Assembly (NCBI RefSeq): GCF_001434985.1
Contig: NZ_AZES01000051.1
Span: forward strand, 1 to 64,000
Source of the DNA: Companilactobacillus paralimentarius DSM 13238 = JCM 10415
GTDB lineage: Bacteria; Bacillota; Bacilli; Lactobacillales; Lactobacillaceae
Reading direction: 5' to 3'
Length of the DNA: 64,000 nt
Shown here: positions 8,369 to 17,649 of the stretch, piece after piece
Layout: every line of letters begins with the position of its first letter
Position numbering within the stretch: position 1 is the stretch's first letter
Program-made: the position numbers and the translations under genes
The notes under the pieces: model-generated
The model's input: the letters and a program-made list of their open reading frames with translations, nothing else
Databases searched by the model: none
What the model was told of the DNA's origin: nothing

Positions 8369-9322
8369 TTATTGTTCTGCATCTCCCTGACGTTGAGAGG
8401 CATCAGCTGAACGTCTAACAACTTGACCAATGTAACTAATTGATAAACAAAGGACGATAATCAACAAGGCAGCTGGTAACCATGTCCACCAATATTCGGT
8501 GATGTTATTAGGATCATTAGCATTAGCAATCAAAGTACCAAGTGATGGAGTTTGAATTGGAAGACCAAATCCCAAGTAGGAAAGACCTGTTTCAACACCA
8601 ATGTTTTCAGCAAATGATAAAGTTGTATCAACGATGATCAATGATGAAATGTTAGGCATGATCTCTCGGAAAATAATCTTGAGACTGCTAGTACCAGAAG
8701 TCTTAGAAGCAGCAACGTAATCTTTTTCAGATTCTGAAAGAGTACGTGAACGAATCAAACGTGAAGTACCTTCCCAATAGAAGATAGAGAAGATAAGTGT
8801 CAATGAAACAGCATTGTAGTTTTTAATGATAGTAACTAAAACAATTATCATCATTGTCATTGGTAACATCATCATGAAGTCGTACACACGTTGCATACCC
8901 CAATCAATGTAGCCACTGAAGTAACCTGAAATTAATCCCCAGCAAATACCAAAGGTTGAAGAAATAATTGTAAGTCCGATAGCAATACCGATTGAATTAC
9001 GTGAACCAACGATAAGCTGCTGAGCGATTGAACGACCACCAGCATCAGCACCGAGAGTATAACCATTGGTTCCTGGACTGATATTGTAGTTCATGATGTT
9101 GGTCTCCATCATTTTTGGAGTATTAATGAATAGTGATGCAATCATAACGAAGAGTATAAAGCCAACAACGATAAACAAGGCGATGAAAGCAGGTCGGTCA
9201 GCCTTGAACTCGTTCCAAACAATCTTGGCAGATGATGGAGTAGCTTCTTCGCTAGCTTCTTTAGTTAAACGGTCTAAGTCAGCCGCTGAAATATTTGAAT
9301 GTTTATTTAGATTCTCTTCCAT
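8369..9322 (-). CDS. oppC: Oligopeptide ABC transporter, permease OppC
   Basis: The 317-residue permease has a long cytoplasmic N-terminus, a first helix at about 50-75, an extracytoplasmic stretch, and a five-helix BPD_transp_1 core. The EAA loop, which docks the ATPase, reads DYVAASKTSGTSSLKIIFREIMPN. Together with OppB it forms the membrane channel for peptide import. It starts 15 bases after oppB with an AAGGGGG site. Confidence 0.92.
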   Translation of the reverse strand: MEENLNKHSNISAADLDRLTKEASEEATPSSAKIVWNEFKADRPAFIALFIVVGFILFVMIASLFINTPKMMETNIMNYNISPGTNGYTLGADAGGRSIAQQLIVGSRNSIGIAIGLTIISSTFGICWGLISGYFSGYIDWGMQRVYDFMMMLPMTMMIIVLVTIIKNYNAVSLTLIFSIFYWEGTSRLIRSRTLSESEKDYVAASKTSGTSSLKIIFREIMPNISSLIIVDTTLSFAENIGVETGLSYLGFGLPIQTPSLGTLIANANDPNNITEYWWTWLPAALLIIVLCLSISYIGQVVRRSADASQRQGDAEQ

Positions 9323-9337
9323 AAATTAACGGCCCCC

Positions 9338-10297
9338 TTATTCGATTCTGATTCTAGGATCAACGATACTTAGGATGATATCTGAAAGTAGCGTACCCAA
9401 TAGATTCAAAATTCCGTAAATTAAAACTAAAGCAGTGATAACGGTGTAATCACGATAATTGATTGAATTGATAAATAGTAGTCCCATACCTGGATAAGAG
9501 AAGACTGTTTCAGTAAAGATAGAACCATTTAACAATCCAGTAATTGAATAACCGGCAAATGCGGCGATAGGTAATAATGAATTTCTAAAAATATGATGTT
9601 TGTAAATATCTTTTTCAGGAACACCTTTAGAACGAGCAGTTCTGACATAATCGGAACGTTTGGCGTCGATAACTTCTGAACGAAGGTATTGAACAACATT
9701 GACAGTTCCAAATAGTGCACCCAAGATACTTGGTAATAAGATGTGGTACAAATGAGATCCAGCGGTTGGAAGTCCTGGATTAGCGGTAGCTGAAACGGAA
9801 CCTGTAGTTGGGAACCAGCCTAGAACGTAACCGAAGATCCAGATACCAATAACTAAAACAACGAAGAAAGGAATACTGTAAGTTACATATGTGTAAATTC
9901 TGACGATATTGTCAGGAAGTTTACCTTCATGTTTAGCAGCAAACATACCCATTGGTAGAGCAAAACAGTAAGTAAGAACTGTTGTAAGTAAGGCTAACCA
10001 AATGGTATTAACGGCACGGCTACCAATTAAACGAGTAACTGGTTCTTGATATTGATAACTGTTACCCAAGTTACCGTGGAATAGATGGACAACCCAATTC
10101 CAATATTGTTGATACCAAGGATCGTACAAACCATTCATTTCCATCAAATGATGAAGTTGAGCAGGATCGGATTTAGGATTAATGGAACCGGTGAAAGGAT
10201 CACCAGGCATTGCCTTAGCTAATAGGAAAACTAAAAGACTAAGAATAATAACTTCAGGAATCATAATCATGATACGACGGAGAACTGTTTTCCACAT
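9338..10297 (-). CDS. oppB: Oligopeptide ABC transporter, permease OppB
   Basis: The 319-residue permease begins with a helix at about 9-28 and the LAKAMPGDPF motif typical of OppB/DppB. It has the EAA loop (SDYVRTARSKGVPEKDIYKHHIFRNS) near residue 215 and a MGLLFINSINYRDY region near the end. It pairs with OppC. Its ATG overlaps the oppF stop by one base (TAATG), so translation is probably coupled. Confidence 0.92.
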   Translation of the reverse strand: MWKTVLRRIMIMIPEVIILSLLVFLLAKAMPGDPFTGSINPKSDPAQLHHLMEMNGLYDPWYQQYWNWVVHLFHGNLGNSYQYQEPVTRLIGSRAVNTIWLALLTTVLTYCFALPMGMFAAKHEGKLPDNIVRIYTYVTYSIPFFVVLVIGIWIFGYVLGWFPTTGSVSATANPGLPTAGSHLYHILLPSILGALFGTVNVVQYLRSEVIDAKRSDYVRTARSKGVPEKDIYKHHIFRNSLLPIAAFAGYSITGLLNGSIFTETVFSYPGMGLLFINSINYRDYTVITALVLIYGILNLLGTLLSDIILSIVDPRIRIE

Positions 10298-11271
10298 TAT
10301 GCCTTCACCTCTCCTTCTTGTTTGATGATCTGGTTGGCAACTTCTTTTGGTAGAGCAACTGAATGAGTTGGACTAATTGGAACTAGTGGGAAAGCTTTAC
10401 CATCTTTGTCGTAATACTTGTCTTGTTGTTCACGATAGACTTCTTCAACGGCTAAACGATTAGCACGATGTTGTTGTCTGTTGTTAACACTTGTTTCAGG
10501 AATGGCAGCTAGTAAACGCTTAGTGTAGATATGAACGGGATGATTATAAATATCATCACGAGTTCCAATTTCAACTAGACGGCCACGGTTCATGATAGCG
10601 ATGTTGTTACACATATGTCTGACAACACCTAAATCATGGGAGATGAATAGGTAAGAAATTCCAAATTCACGTTGAATTTTCTTCATGAAATTTAGAACTT
10701 GAGCTTGAACGGAAAGGTCCAAAGCGGAAACCGGTTCATCAGCGATGATCAATTTAGGATTGGTAGCAACGGCACGAGCTACTCCGATACGTTGTCTTTG
10801 ACCACCAGAGAATTGATGAGGATACTTGTATAAAGCATCAGGATCCAAACCAACGATATCTAGTAGTTGTAAAACTCTTAATTTCTCTTCATCTTTACTT
10901 AAATGCTCGAAATTTCTTAATGGTTCTGCGATAATATCTTCAATTCTTTTTCTAGGATTCAAACTAGAAAGGGAATCTTGGAAAATCATTTGAACGTCGT
11001 GGTTGTAATCAAGTTCCTTACGGTTGATTTTTTTGGTAATATCTTTACCTTGATACATGATTGAACCGCTTGTGATTTTTTCTAGGCCAACAACTGATTT
11101 ACCAGTCGTTGATTTACCTGAACCAGATTCACCAACTAATCCGTAAGTTTCACCAGCTTCAATATTGAAACTGATACCATCGACAGCCTTTACAGAATCA
11201 GTAATTCGATTCCAAAATCCAGAACGGATAGGGTAGTGAACTTTTAAATTTTTGATTTCAACTAAACTCAT
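10297..11271 (-). CDS. oppF: Oligopeptide ABC transporter, ATPase OppF
   Basis: This 324-residue ATPase has Walker A GESGSGKST, a Q-loop at MIFQDSLSSLNPRK, signature FSGGQRQR, Walker B LIIADEP and the switch histidine in FISHDLG. The C-terminal oligopeptide extension (HPVHIYTKRLLAAIPE) is typical of OppF. I start it at the ATG at 11271, which overlaps the oppD stop as ATGA and has GGGAG upstream; an in-frame ATG further upstream lies inside oppD. Confidence 0.93.
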   Translation of the reverse strand: MSLVEIKNLKVHYPIRSGFWNRITDSVKAVDGISFNIEAGETYGLVGESGSGKSTTGKSVVGLEKITSGSIMYQGKDITKKINRKELDYNHDVQMIFQDSLSSLNPRKRIEDIIAEPLRNFEHLSKDEEKLRVLQLLDIVGLDPDALYKYPHQFSGGQRQRIGVARAVATNPKLIIADEPVSALDLSVQAQVLNFMKKIQREFGISYLFISHDLGVVRHMCNNIAIMNRGRLVEIGTRDDIYNHPVHIYTKRLLAAIPETSVNNRQQHRANRLAVEEVYREQQDKYYDKDGKAFPLVPISPTHSVALPKEVANQIIKQEGEVKA

Positions 11272-12281
11272 GCTTTCACACTCCCAACCTGATCTGGAAA
11301 CGAGAAGTTCTTGTAACAAGTACAACGAACTTCATGTCCAGGTTCTATTTCATGCATTGTTGGATTTTCTTCGTGTTCTTCAGGTTTGACCCAAGGAATA
11401 CGTGGTGCAAATCGATCACCAATCTTAGACATCTTTTGTAATGAGGGAACATTACCTTGGATGACATATAAGTCATCGTTTTGATTGTCACGTTGAGGCA
11501 TTGATCTTAATAGTGAACGTGTATAAGGATGCTTTGGAGTATTGAAGATTTGTTCGACGCTACCTTCCTCAACAATTTGTCCAGCATACATAACTGCTAC
11601 ACGGTCGGCGGTTTCAGCAACAACTCCCAAATCATGGGTGATCAAGATGATACCGGCATGATTTTCAGATTGAATCTTTCTTAAAACATCTAAAATTTGA
11701 GCTTGAATTGTTACATCAAGAGCTGTCGTTGGTTCGTCAGCAATGATTAAATCGGGTTTGCAAGCAATAGCAATCGCGATAATAACACGTTGACGCATAC
11801 CACCGGAGAGTTGATGTGGAAATTGATGAGCAGTCCGTTTGGGATCAACAATTCCTACTTCTTTTAATAGTTCCAAAACTCGATCGTGTTTTTGTTCAGC
11901 AGTTAACTTAGTATGGTAAGTCATGACTTCACTAATTTGATCTTCAATCCTTTTTAGAGGATTTAAAGCAGATAGTGGATCTTGGAAGATCATTCCGATT
12001 TTAGCTCCTCGGAATTTGTTGTATCCAGCTTCATCAAGTTTTAAAAGGTTAGTGCCTTCAAAATCAATTTCACCTGAAATTTTTGTTTCGGATGGATCAT
12101 GCAAACCCATAATAGTTGTGGCTAAAGTACTTTTTCCACATCCAGACTCACCAACAATGGCAAGAATCTCGTCATGATGAACTGTGAGATTAATATGAGA
12201 AATGGCATCGTAGTATTTTCCGTTAATCTTAAAAGCAGTATTAACATCTTTAATATTTAGAAAATCTGATGTAGTTTCCAA
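11268..12281 (-). CDS. oppD: Oligopeptide ABC transporter, ATPase OppD
   Basis: The 337-residue ATPase has Walker A GESGCGKST, signature LSGGMRQR, Walker B LIIADEPTTALD and LITHDLG. The oligopeptide C-terminal extension HPYTRSLLRSMP is followed by a cysteine pair (RCTC) near the end. The best start is a TTG at 12281, because AGGAGG lies 7 bases ahead of it; no suitable ATG is near. It is first in the operon, about 100 bases after a good sigma-A promoter. With OppF it powers peptide uptake, the usual source of amino acids for lactobacilli. Confidence 0.92.
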   Translation of the reverse strand: METTSDFLNIKDVNTAFKINGKYYDAISHINLTVHHDEILAIVGESGCGKSTLATTIMGLHDPSETKISGEIDFEGTNLLKLDEAGYNKFRGAKIGMIFQDPLSALNPLKRIEDQISEVMTYHTKLTAEQKHDRVLELLKEVGIVDPKRTAHQFPHQLSGGMRQRVIIAIAIACKPDLIIADEPTTALDVTIQAQILDVLRKIQSENHAGIILITHDLGVVAETADRVAVMYAGQIVEEGSVEQIFNTPKHPYTRSLLRSMPQRDNQNDDLYVIQGNVPSLQKMSKIGDRFAPRIPWVKPEEHEENPTMHEIEPGHEVRCTCYKNFSFPDQVGSVKA

Positions 12282-12382
12282 GATATCCCCTCCTGATTCT
12301 AATAATCTTCTTATATAGACCCTAAGGTGCAAAGATACATTCGTACCAGTGCCCGGTTGAACTTTTTAAATAATTGAGTTCG

Positions 12383-12411
12383 ATTATAGTTAATCATTTT
12401 CTAATTTACAA
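12383..12411 (-). promoter_or_regulatory. Promoter of the opp operon
   Basis: On the minus strand TTGTAA and TATAAT are separated by exactly 17 bases, a near-consensus sigma-A promoter, and lie about 100 bases before the oppD start. The leader shows no riboswitch or T-box that I can recognise. Confidence 0.65.
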
Positions 12412-12863
12412 CCCCTAAAATTAAAATGATATTAAAAAACTTTATTATTTATTCATAATTGAGTTATAAACTTTGTTTTATCTGTATGAACAGACTATAC
12501 AATTAAATTAGAAAGATTAGAAAAAAGTTAACTTATAAATGACGATACGTATATTTTCAGGTCATTGGTCTAATTATTGGTATCAAAGAGATTAATAGAA
12601 TATGGAGGAAGATAAAACGGACTAATTAATTGACGTTATAACGCCAGTGGTTTGAACCAATTATCTTAGAAATAAAAAGGAGCTTCAGAAAAATTAGTTT
12701 CTGAAACTCCTTTAAAGAAATTTTTTATTATTTTCATGAAAAATTAGTTAGCAAAATGAGTTGAAACGCTACCATTAACGTGTCAAAATATGAAAACACG
12801 GTAGTTAAAAAGTGAATTATGAATGAAAATGGTGGTAATATATCCATGAAGAAGGGTGATCCT
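12412..12863. other. AT-rich intergenic region with an isolated hairpin
   Basis: This stretch has no convincing gene. It holds a hairpin at 12676-12713 (AAAGGAG, TTCAGAAA and their complements, with one mismatch near the base). The hairpin has T-rich sequence on the minus strand side and near-T-rich sequence on the plus side. It resembles a terminator but ends no recognisable gene. A short palindrome CGTTATAACG lies upstream of it. A small RNA is possible but unproven. Confidence 0.4.
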
Positions 12864-13370
12864 ATGCGTCAACAAATGCGTCATCAAAAGAAAACTAAGA
12901 AACCGTTAATTTTAACAATCATCATTTCATTACTAGTTTTAATAGTCCTATGTGTTATCTTCTTTTTTCCATTGAACAATATGTTACGTAATGCAACAGG
13001 TAATGATACTCCTAGTGACAAAGCTGTGAAATCAGAACTAGTTAAGAGAGTTAAGGCACGTAAAACCGGTGATTCTAAGAAGGATGAGAAGATTGACCGA
13101 GCCGCTTCCGTTTTAGGAAAGAAAAAAATGTCTGAAATTATGTCGGCTGCTGATAGTCAGGATAAAACAGCAACTCTTATTGAGGATTCGTCTGCTTTAA
13201 CGAAGGAACAATCACAAAAGGCTGCACAAGAAATTTTCTCCAATAATGAATATTCAGGCTTGAGAACTGCTATTAATAATGGAAATTGGTATCAGGCTTA
13301 CCAGCAATATCAGAAACTTTCTAATAATGGAGAATTGAATCAGTTACAACAAGATATAAATCAAAAATAA
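12864..13370 (+). CDS. Unrecognised single-pass membrane protein
   Basis: I do not recognise this family. From the ATG at 12864 it has a basic N-terminus (MRQQMRHQKKTKK), one strong membrane helix at about 16-38, and a hydrophilic, probably extracellular domain. That domain is rich in Lys, Ser, Asn and Gln and ends in QAYQQYQKLSNNGELNQLQQ-like helical sequence. In-frame ATGs at 12819 and 12846 exist; the AAGGG site before 12864 is the best match, but the start is uncertain. It is monocistronic with its own terminator. A cell-envelope role is likely from topology only. Confidence 0.65.
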   Translation: MRQQMRHQKKTKKPLILTIIISLLVLIVLCVIFFFPLNNMLRNATGNDTPSDKAVKSELVKRVKARKTGDSKKDEKIDRAASVLGKKKMSEIMSAADSQDKTATLIEDSSALTKEQSQKAAQEIFSNNEYSGLRTAINNGNWYQAYQQYQKLSNNGELNQLQQDINQK

Positions 13371-13377
13371 AGATAAC

Positions 13378-13410
13378 AAAAAAGTGCAAAGCAATGTTTG
13401 CACTTTTTTT
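13378..13410 (+). terminator. Terminator
   Basis: AAAAAGTGCAAA pairs with TTTGCACTTTTT around a 6-base loop and ends in a T run. Confidence 0.85.
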
Positions 13411-13459
13411 GTGATTTGAAATAAACTATATAGTGATGGCATATTTCAAATGAATAATC

Positions 13460-13696
13460 TTAAGAATTTTCTGGGAATGTGGAAGTATCCGTATTATCGT
13501 TATCAGCATCATAGAAAAATGCTTGAATAGGGATGTTGTATTTATTATGAATTAGTAATATCTCTTTTTGAGTGAATCCTAAATCATCATTTTTTCTACG
13601 AATGGTGGATGTTGATTTGTCAAGAAGCTTGGCAATATCATTTTGCTTGATGTTCTTTAACGTAAAATATGCTTTTAAATATTGATTGCTATACAT
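13460..13696 (-). CDS. Small HTH protein, Cro/phage-repressor-like
   Basis: The 78-residue protein has a helix-turn-helix layout: KNIKQNDIAKLLDKSTSTIRRKNDD has the Q/IAKLLxxSxxTIRR pattern of a recognition helix. The second half matches the rest of a short lambda-repressor-like domain. The acidic tail (DADNDNTDTS) is not part of the fold. It has only a modest AAGGG site. It points away from another small HTH gene at 13842. The target is unknown. The pair resembles a phage-derived Cro/CI switch, but no phage genes are nearby. Confidence 0.6.
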   Translation of the reverse strand: MYSNQYLKAYFTLKNIKQNDIAKLLDKSTSTIRRKNDDLGFTQKEILLIHNKYNIPIQAFFYDADNDNTDTSTFPENS

Positions 13697-13779
13697 AATA
13701 AATTCCCTTTTTTTAAGTTTTCCTTAATCAAGGACAAGAACATGTTAAACTAGAAATTCTTTTTTTTCAATAACTTTTT

Positions 13780-13807
13780 TTGAAAAAGCCATATTTTAAG
13801 TTAAAAT
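13780..13807 (+). promoter_or_regulatory. Putative promoter of small XRE gene
   Basis: TTGAAA and TAAAAT with a 16-base spacer lie 35 bases before the gene at 13842. The divergent HTH gene at 13460-13696 reads away from this site. Confidence 0.45.
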
Positions 13808-13841
13808 ATCATATATGAAAGGTATAGGTTATATTTGAGAC

Positions 13842-14084
13842 ATGATGACGATTGGAAAGTATTTGCGTAAAAAAAGACTTTTGAAGAATTTGACGCTCCA
13901 GCAGGTGGTTGATACTACGAAAATAGAGTATGGCTGTACCACATCAACCTCAGTCTTGAGTGCAATTGAAACAGATAAGAACAAAATCATTGATGGTGAG
14001 CTCTTATTTGTGTTGTCAGATTTTTATGAGATTGATTTACGAGAATTACAAAAATTAATTCTAAAAAATTTGCAAATTAAATAA
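13842..14084 (+). CDS. Small XRE-family HTH protein
   Basis: The 80-residue protein has an XRE-type HTH: IGKYLRKKRLLKNLTLQQVVDTTKI, a turn, then SVLSAIETDKNKIIDGELLFVLSDFYEID. It lacks any extra domain, so it probably binds DNA as a dimer with its fold only. The ribosome binding site is weak. The gene is followed by about 310 bases before the GH65 gene, with a strong terminator at 14210. It may regulate the divergent HTH gene, itself or the GH65 gene, but no operator is clear. Confidence 0.6.
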   Translation: MMTIGKYLRKKRLLKNLTLQQVVDTTKIEYGCTTSTSVLSAIETDKNKIIDGELLFVLSDFYEIDLRELQKLILKNLQIK

Positions 14085-14209
14085 GCAAAAAATTATCTTC
14101 AAAACTTAGTTGTATTAGCAGATACTTCTATATAAATAAATCTATATTTTTTAATAATTATATTAAATATGGTTAAAAACAAAATAAATGAATGAATGCC
14201 GTATGATTG

Positions 14210-14249
14210 CTCACTTGTAGAGACGCTTAGAAGACAAGTGAGTTTTTTT
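14210..14249 (+). terminator. Terminator
   Basis: CTCACTTGT pairs with ACAAGTGAG around a 15-base loop and is followed by seven T. The rest of the 14085-14394 gap is AT-rich with no gene that I can support. Confidence 0.82.
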
Positions 14250-14287
14250 GTGCCAAAAGTTTGAATGATAAATCACAAGTGAAATAG

Positions 14288-14315
14288 TTCACATCTACGA
14301 AAAAATAGGTACAAT
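14288..14315 (+). promoter_or_regulatory. Putative promoter of the GH65 gene
   Basis: TTCACA and TACAAT with a 16-base spacer lie about 80 bases before the GH65 start codon. A 24-codon reading frame that opens within this -10 box is therefore unlikely to be translated. Confidence 0.45.
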
Positions 14316-14394
14316 GAAAGCAGAGGATTCGATTTATGTGAACGGCATTACTGATATTGAGGGCAAAATATCTTTAATGAACGGATGATGACTT

Positions 14395-16698
14395 ATGGAA
14401 TATTGTGTAACCACCAAAAATAATGACAGTTGGTATATTGGTACCAACAATTTCGACCTCTTCAAGGCAGATAAGACTGAAGCAATAATGTTTCAAGGCA
14501 ATGGTTATCTAGGTATAAGGGCAACTGCCGAAGAAAGAAACTTAAACGAGAGACGTGACATGTTCGTGTCTGGAACGTTTGATGCGTTCAATGATGAAGT
14601 TACGGAACTTCCTAATTTGCCTGATCTATTAAATATGGAGATCATAATTAATCAACGAGCATTTTCATTAAGCACAGGATTGATAGAAAATTATCATAAG
14701 CATCTCAATTTGAAGAACGGTGAGTTAATTCGATCATTTGATTGGTTAATTGATGGTAATAGAATCAGTTTTAAGTTTTCACGTTTTGTTTCAATGAATG
14801 ATGTTCATTTATTTGTCTCAAAATTAGAAATTACTTCTAATCAAAGTGATTTAAATATTAAACTCAATTCAGGGATTGATGGTCAATATTCCAATAGTGG
14901 AACTCAACACTTAGTTGAAGGCGACAAACGTTTGTTTGATGGTAAAATTCTGCAATTGCAGGAAAAGACGCAACAAACGAATATTGGTTTTGCTTTTAAT
15001 GTGACACAAAAGGCCTATATAGATGAGGTATTGTTAAAAGTTAAGCCCGATATTAGAATGGATCGCCGCCAAATTTTTGACGAATATAATGTTGACATGG
15101 CTAAGGGTAAAAGATTCACTTTTGTTAAATATGCTAATGTCTATACGACTATTGATAGCGATGTGGGTAGTGACACTATTTCAGATATATCCATAGATGC
15201 AATTAAGCGTGCCAGTTTACTTAATTATGGTGAATTACTGAATAAATCAGCCAATACTTGGAATATCAACGTTTGGCAACGTAGTTTGATCAGTATTGAT
15301 TCAGATGATGTCAAACCACAAGTAGCAATCAATTTTGCTCGTTATCAGTTGGCGGCCAATACTCCTAAAGATTCAAGAATGAATATTGGAGCTAAAGGTC
15401 TGACTGGCGAGGGGTACAAAGGCCATACGTTCTGGGATACAGAAATTTATATGTTGCCATACTTTACTTTTACAATGCCGGAGATGGCTCGCAATCTGCT
15501 GAAATATCGTTATTTAGGACTAGATGGTGCCAGAAAGAAGGCTAAGGCTAATGGTTACTGGGGAGCTCAATTTCCTTGGGAATCAGCTTGGTCGACTGAT
15601 GGTGAAATGACGCCACCTTGGGGATCAGCTGATATTGTAACGGGAAAGCCAATGCGAATTCTTTCAGGTTCTTTGGAACAACACATTACCAGTGATGTGG
15701 TTATTGCCGTAATGCAATACTTGTCGATTACTAAAGATGAGAGATTTGCTGAAGAAATGGGTTATGAAATTATTTTAGATGCTGCCAAGTTTTGGGCTAG
15801 TCGGTTAGAATGGGATCTTGCACGTAAGAAATTTGTGATCGATAATGTAATTGGACCTGATGAGTACAAGGAACATATCGATAACAATGCGTTTACCAAT
15901 TACACTGCTTTCTGGTGTATTCAAAAAGCGATTGCAGTGATTGATGTATTGAAAAATTCTAATCCGGAAATATATAATGGATTGAATTTGAAATTAAAGC
16001 TTGATGAATCTTATCAAGACTGGATTTCTAAGGTTAACTTGATTTTTCTACCCAAACCTAATGAATTCGATGTTATTCCAGAAGATGACACATATTTACA
16101 AAAGAAAATAATTGAAACAGCTCAGTATCAATCCGACGGAGGTCATGCGAAGATCTTCAAAGATTATAATTTACAACAGATTAATGATTTACAAGTTACT
16201 AAGCAGGCTGATGTCTTATTGTTAGTCTTCTTATTTGAAGATTTATTTAGTGACGATATTAAACTTGTCAATTGGAATTACTATGAACCCAAGACCACAC
16301 ACGATTCATCACTATCTTTTTCAACTCATAGTATTTTGGCCAGTGATTTAAATTTGGCTGATACGGCTTATGATTATTTTGAAAGAGCATGTGAAGTCGA
16401 TTTAGGGACTGGCGCCGGCAAATCAAATCAAGGGTTACATATGGCCTCAATTGGTGGTGTTAGAGTTCTTGATGGTTAATTAAGAATCGAACCGCATCTT
16501 CCAAATAAATGGAATAGTTTGCATTTTGAAATTAATTGGCAAGGTAGTTTGTTAAAGATTGATGTGTACAAGGATACCTTCCAAGTATCTGTTTTAGGAG
16601 ACGCCATTACTTTTATTAACCACAATGAGATTTATCACGTTGCTGCTAATTCAAAAATAGAAATCCCTATATCGATTGAAGTGAACGTAGAGGATTAA
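14395..16698 (+). pseudogene. GH65 disaccharide phosphorylase, interrupted by one in-frame TAA
   Basis: The gene encodes a glycoside hydrolase family 65 phosphorylase (maltose/kojibiose/trehalose type). Visible signs are the GLTGEGYKGHTFWDTE region, the GYWGAQFPWESAW loop, the general-acid glutamate in GPDEYKEHIDNNAFTNY, and the GLHMASIGG phosphate-site end. Translation stops at a TAA at 16477-16479 after DG, but the same frame continues as LRIEPHLPNKW and runs 72 more residues to 16698. In relatives the sequence passes through here without a break (DG-x-LRIEP). The intact protein would be about 767 residues; the truncated form lacks the C-terminal beta-sandwich. No phosphomutase or transporter lies beside it. 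The weak ATG at 14395 is the best start I see. Confidence 0.85.
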
Positions 16699-16704
16699 AG
16701 AAAA

Positions 16705-16743
16705 GTCTTATCAATTTCGTTGAGGAGTTGATAAGATTTTTTT
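16705..16743 (+). terminator. Terminator after GH65 gene
   Basis: CTTATCAA pairs with TTGATAAG and is followed by eight T. It lies after the second stop (16698), which supports the longer, unbroken ancestral gene. Confidence 0.8.
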
Positions 16744-16829
16744 GTTGATTAACTAATTAATTTTATATTTTTGAATAATTAAACCGCTTTCTATAATAGA
16801 ATTAACGTAATAGTATAGGAGGAGAAATT

Positions 16830-17648
16830 ATGAAAAAGGTAGCAATCATCACAGGTATTTCTTCAGGGATGGGAAAAGCGGCAGTGTTATATTTTAAAGA
16901 ACAAGGATTTGAAGTCTACGGTGGTGCTCGCCGAATTGAAAGATTGGTTGATTTAAAGGAGCAAGGTATTCATACACAGAGTCTAGATGTGACTGATGCC
17001 ATTTCAGTGCGTGCTTTAGTGGATCGTGCTATTAGTGAACAAGGACAAATTGATGTTTTAGTGAATAATGCTGGTTACGGTGAATTTGGTCCGATTGAAG
17101 AGGTACCGATAGAAAATGCTAAAAAGCAGTTTGATGTCAATGTCTTCGGGGCTGCTCAAATAACAAAATATGTTTTGCCGCAAATGAGACAACAAGGTTC
17201 AGGCCGAATTGTTAATATTTCTTCAGTTGGTTCTAACATTTATAGTCCACTTGGTGGTTGGTACTACACTACTAAAGCTAGTTTGAACATGTGGAGTGAC
17301 GTTTTAGATCAAGAGGTCAAACAATTCGGAATTCGTTCAGTTATCGTTCAACCAGGTTTAACCAAATCTGAATGGAGTAAGATTGCTTTTGAAAATGCTA
17401 AGAAGAACTTAGTTGAAGATTCACCATATGAAAACATGCTTGATAAAACAGAAGAACTCTTCTCAAAGATTACTTTCAGTGAAGCAACAGCCGAAGATTT
17501 GGCAAAAGTATTCTACAGAGCTGCGACTGATATTAAACCAAAACGCCGTTACTATCACTCGATCGTTGATCATGGGATGGTCTTAGTGGCTAGAACGATG
17601 CCTAATACTTATCGAGCAGTTTTATCCAAAATGATGAAGGGGATTTAA
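16830..17648 (+). CDS. Short-chain dehydrogenase/reductase
   Basis: The 272-residue classical SDR has the cofactor loop TGISSGMG (8-15), the D-V step LDVTD, the NNAGYGEFG core, the catalytic serine in NISSVGS and the YYTTKAS active site with Y and K four apart. Such enzymes oxidise or reduce small alcohols, ketones or sugars. The TTRIRR-like GARRIERL segment suggests NADPH. It starts with TAGGAGGAG and ends one base before an RpiR regulator, so the two form an operon. The actual substrate is unknown. Confidence 0.88.
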   Translation: MKKVAIITGISSGMGKAAVLYFKEQGFEVYGGARRIERLVDLKEQGIHTQSLDVTDAISVRALVDRAISEQGQIDVLVNNAGYGEFGPIEEVPIENAKKQFDVNVFGAAQITKYVLPQMRQQGSGRIVNISSVGSNIYSPLGGWYYTTKASLNMWSDVLDQEVKQFGIRSVIVQPGLTKSEWSKIAFENAKKNLVEDSPYENMLDKTEELFSKITFSEATAEDLAKVFYRAATDIKPKRRYYHSIVDHGMVLVARTMPNTYRAVLSKMMKGI

Positions 17649-17649
17649 T

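Noticed and set aside
14314-14388. A 24-codon frame before the GH65 gene
   Set aside because: It opens inside the likely -10 box of the GH65 promoter and has no ribosome binding site.
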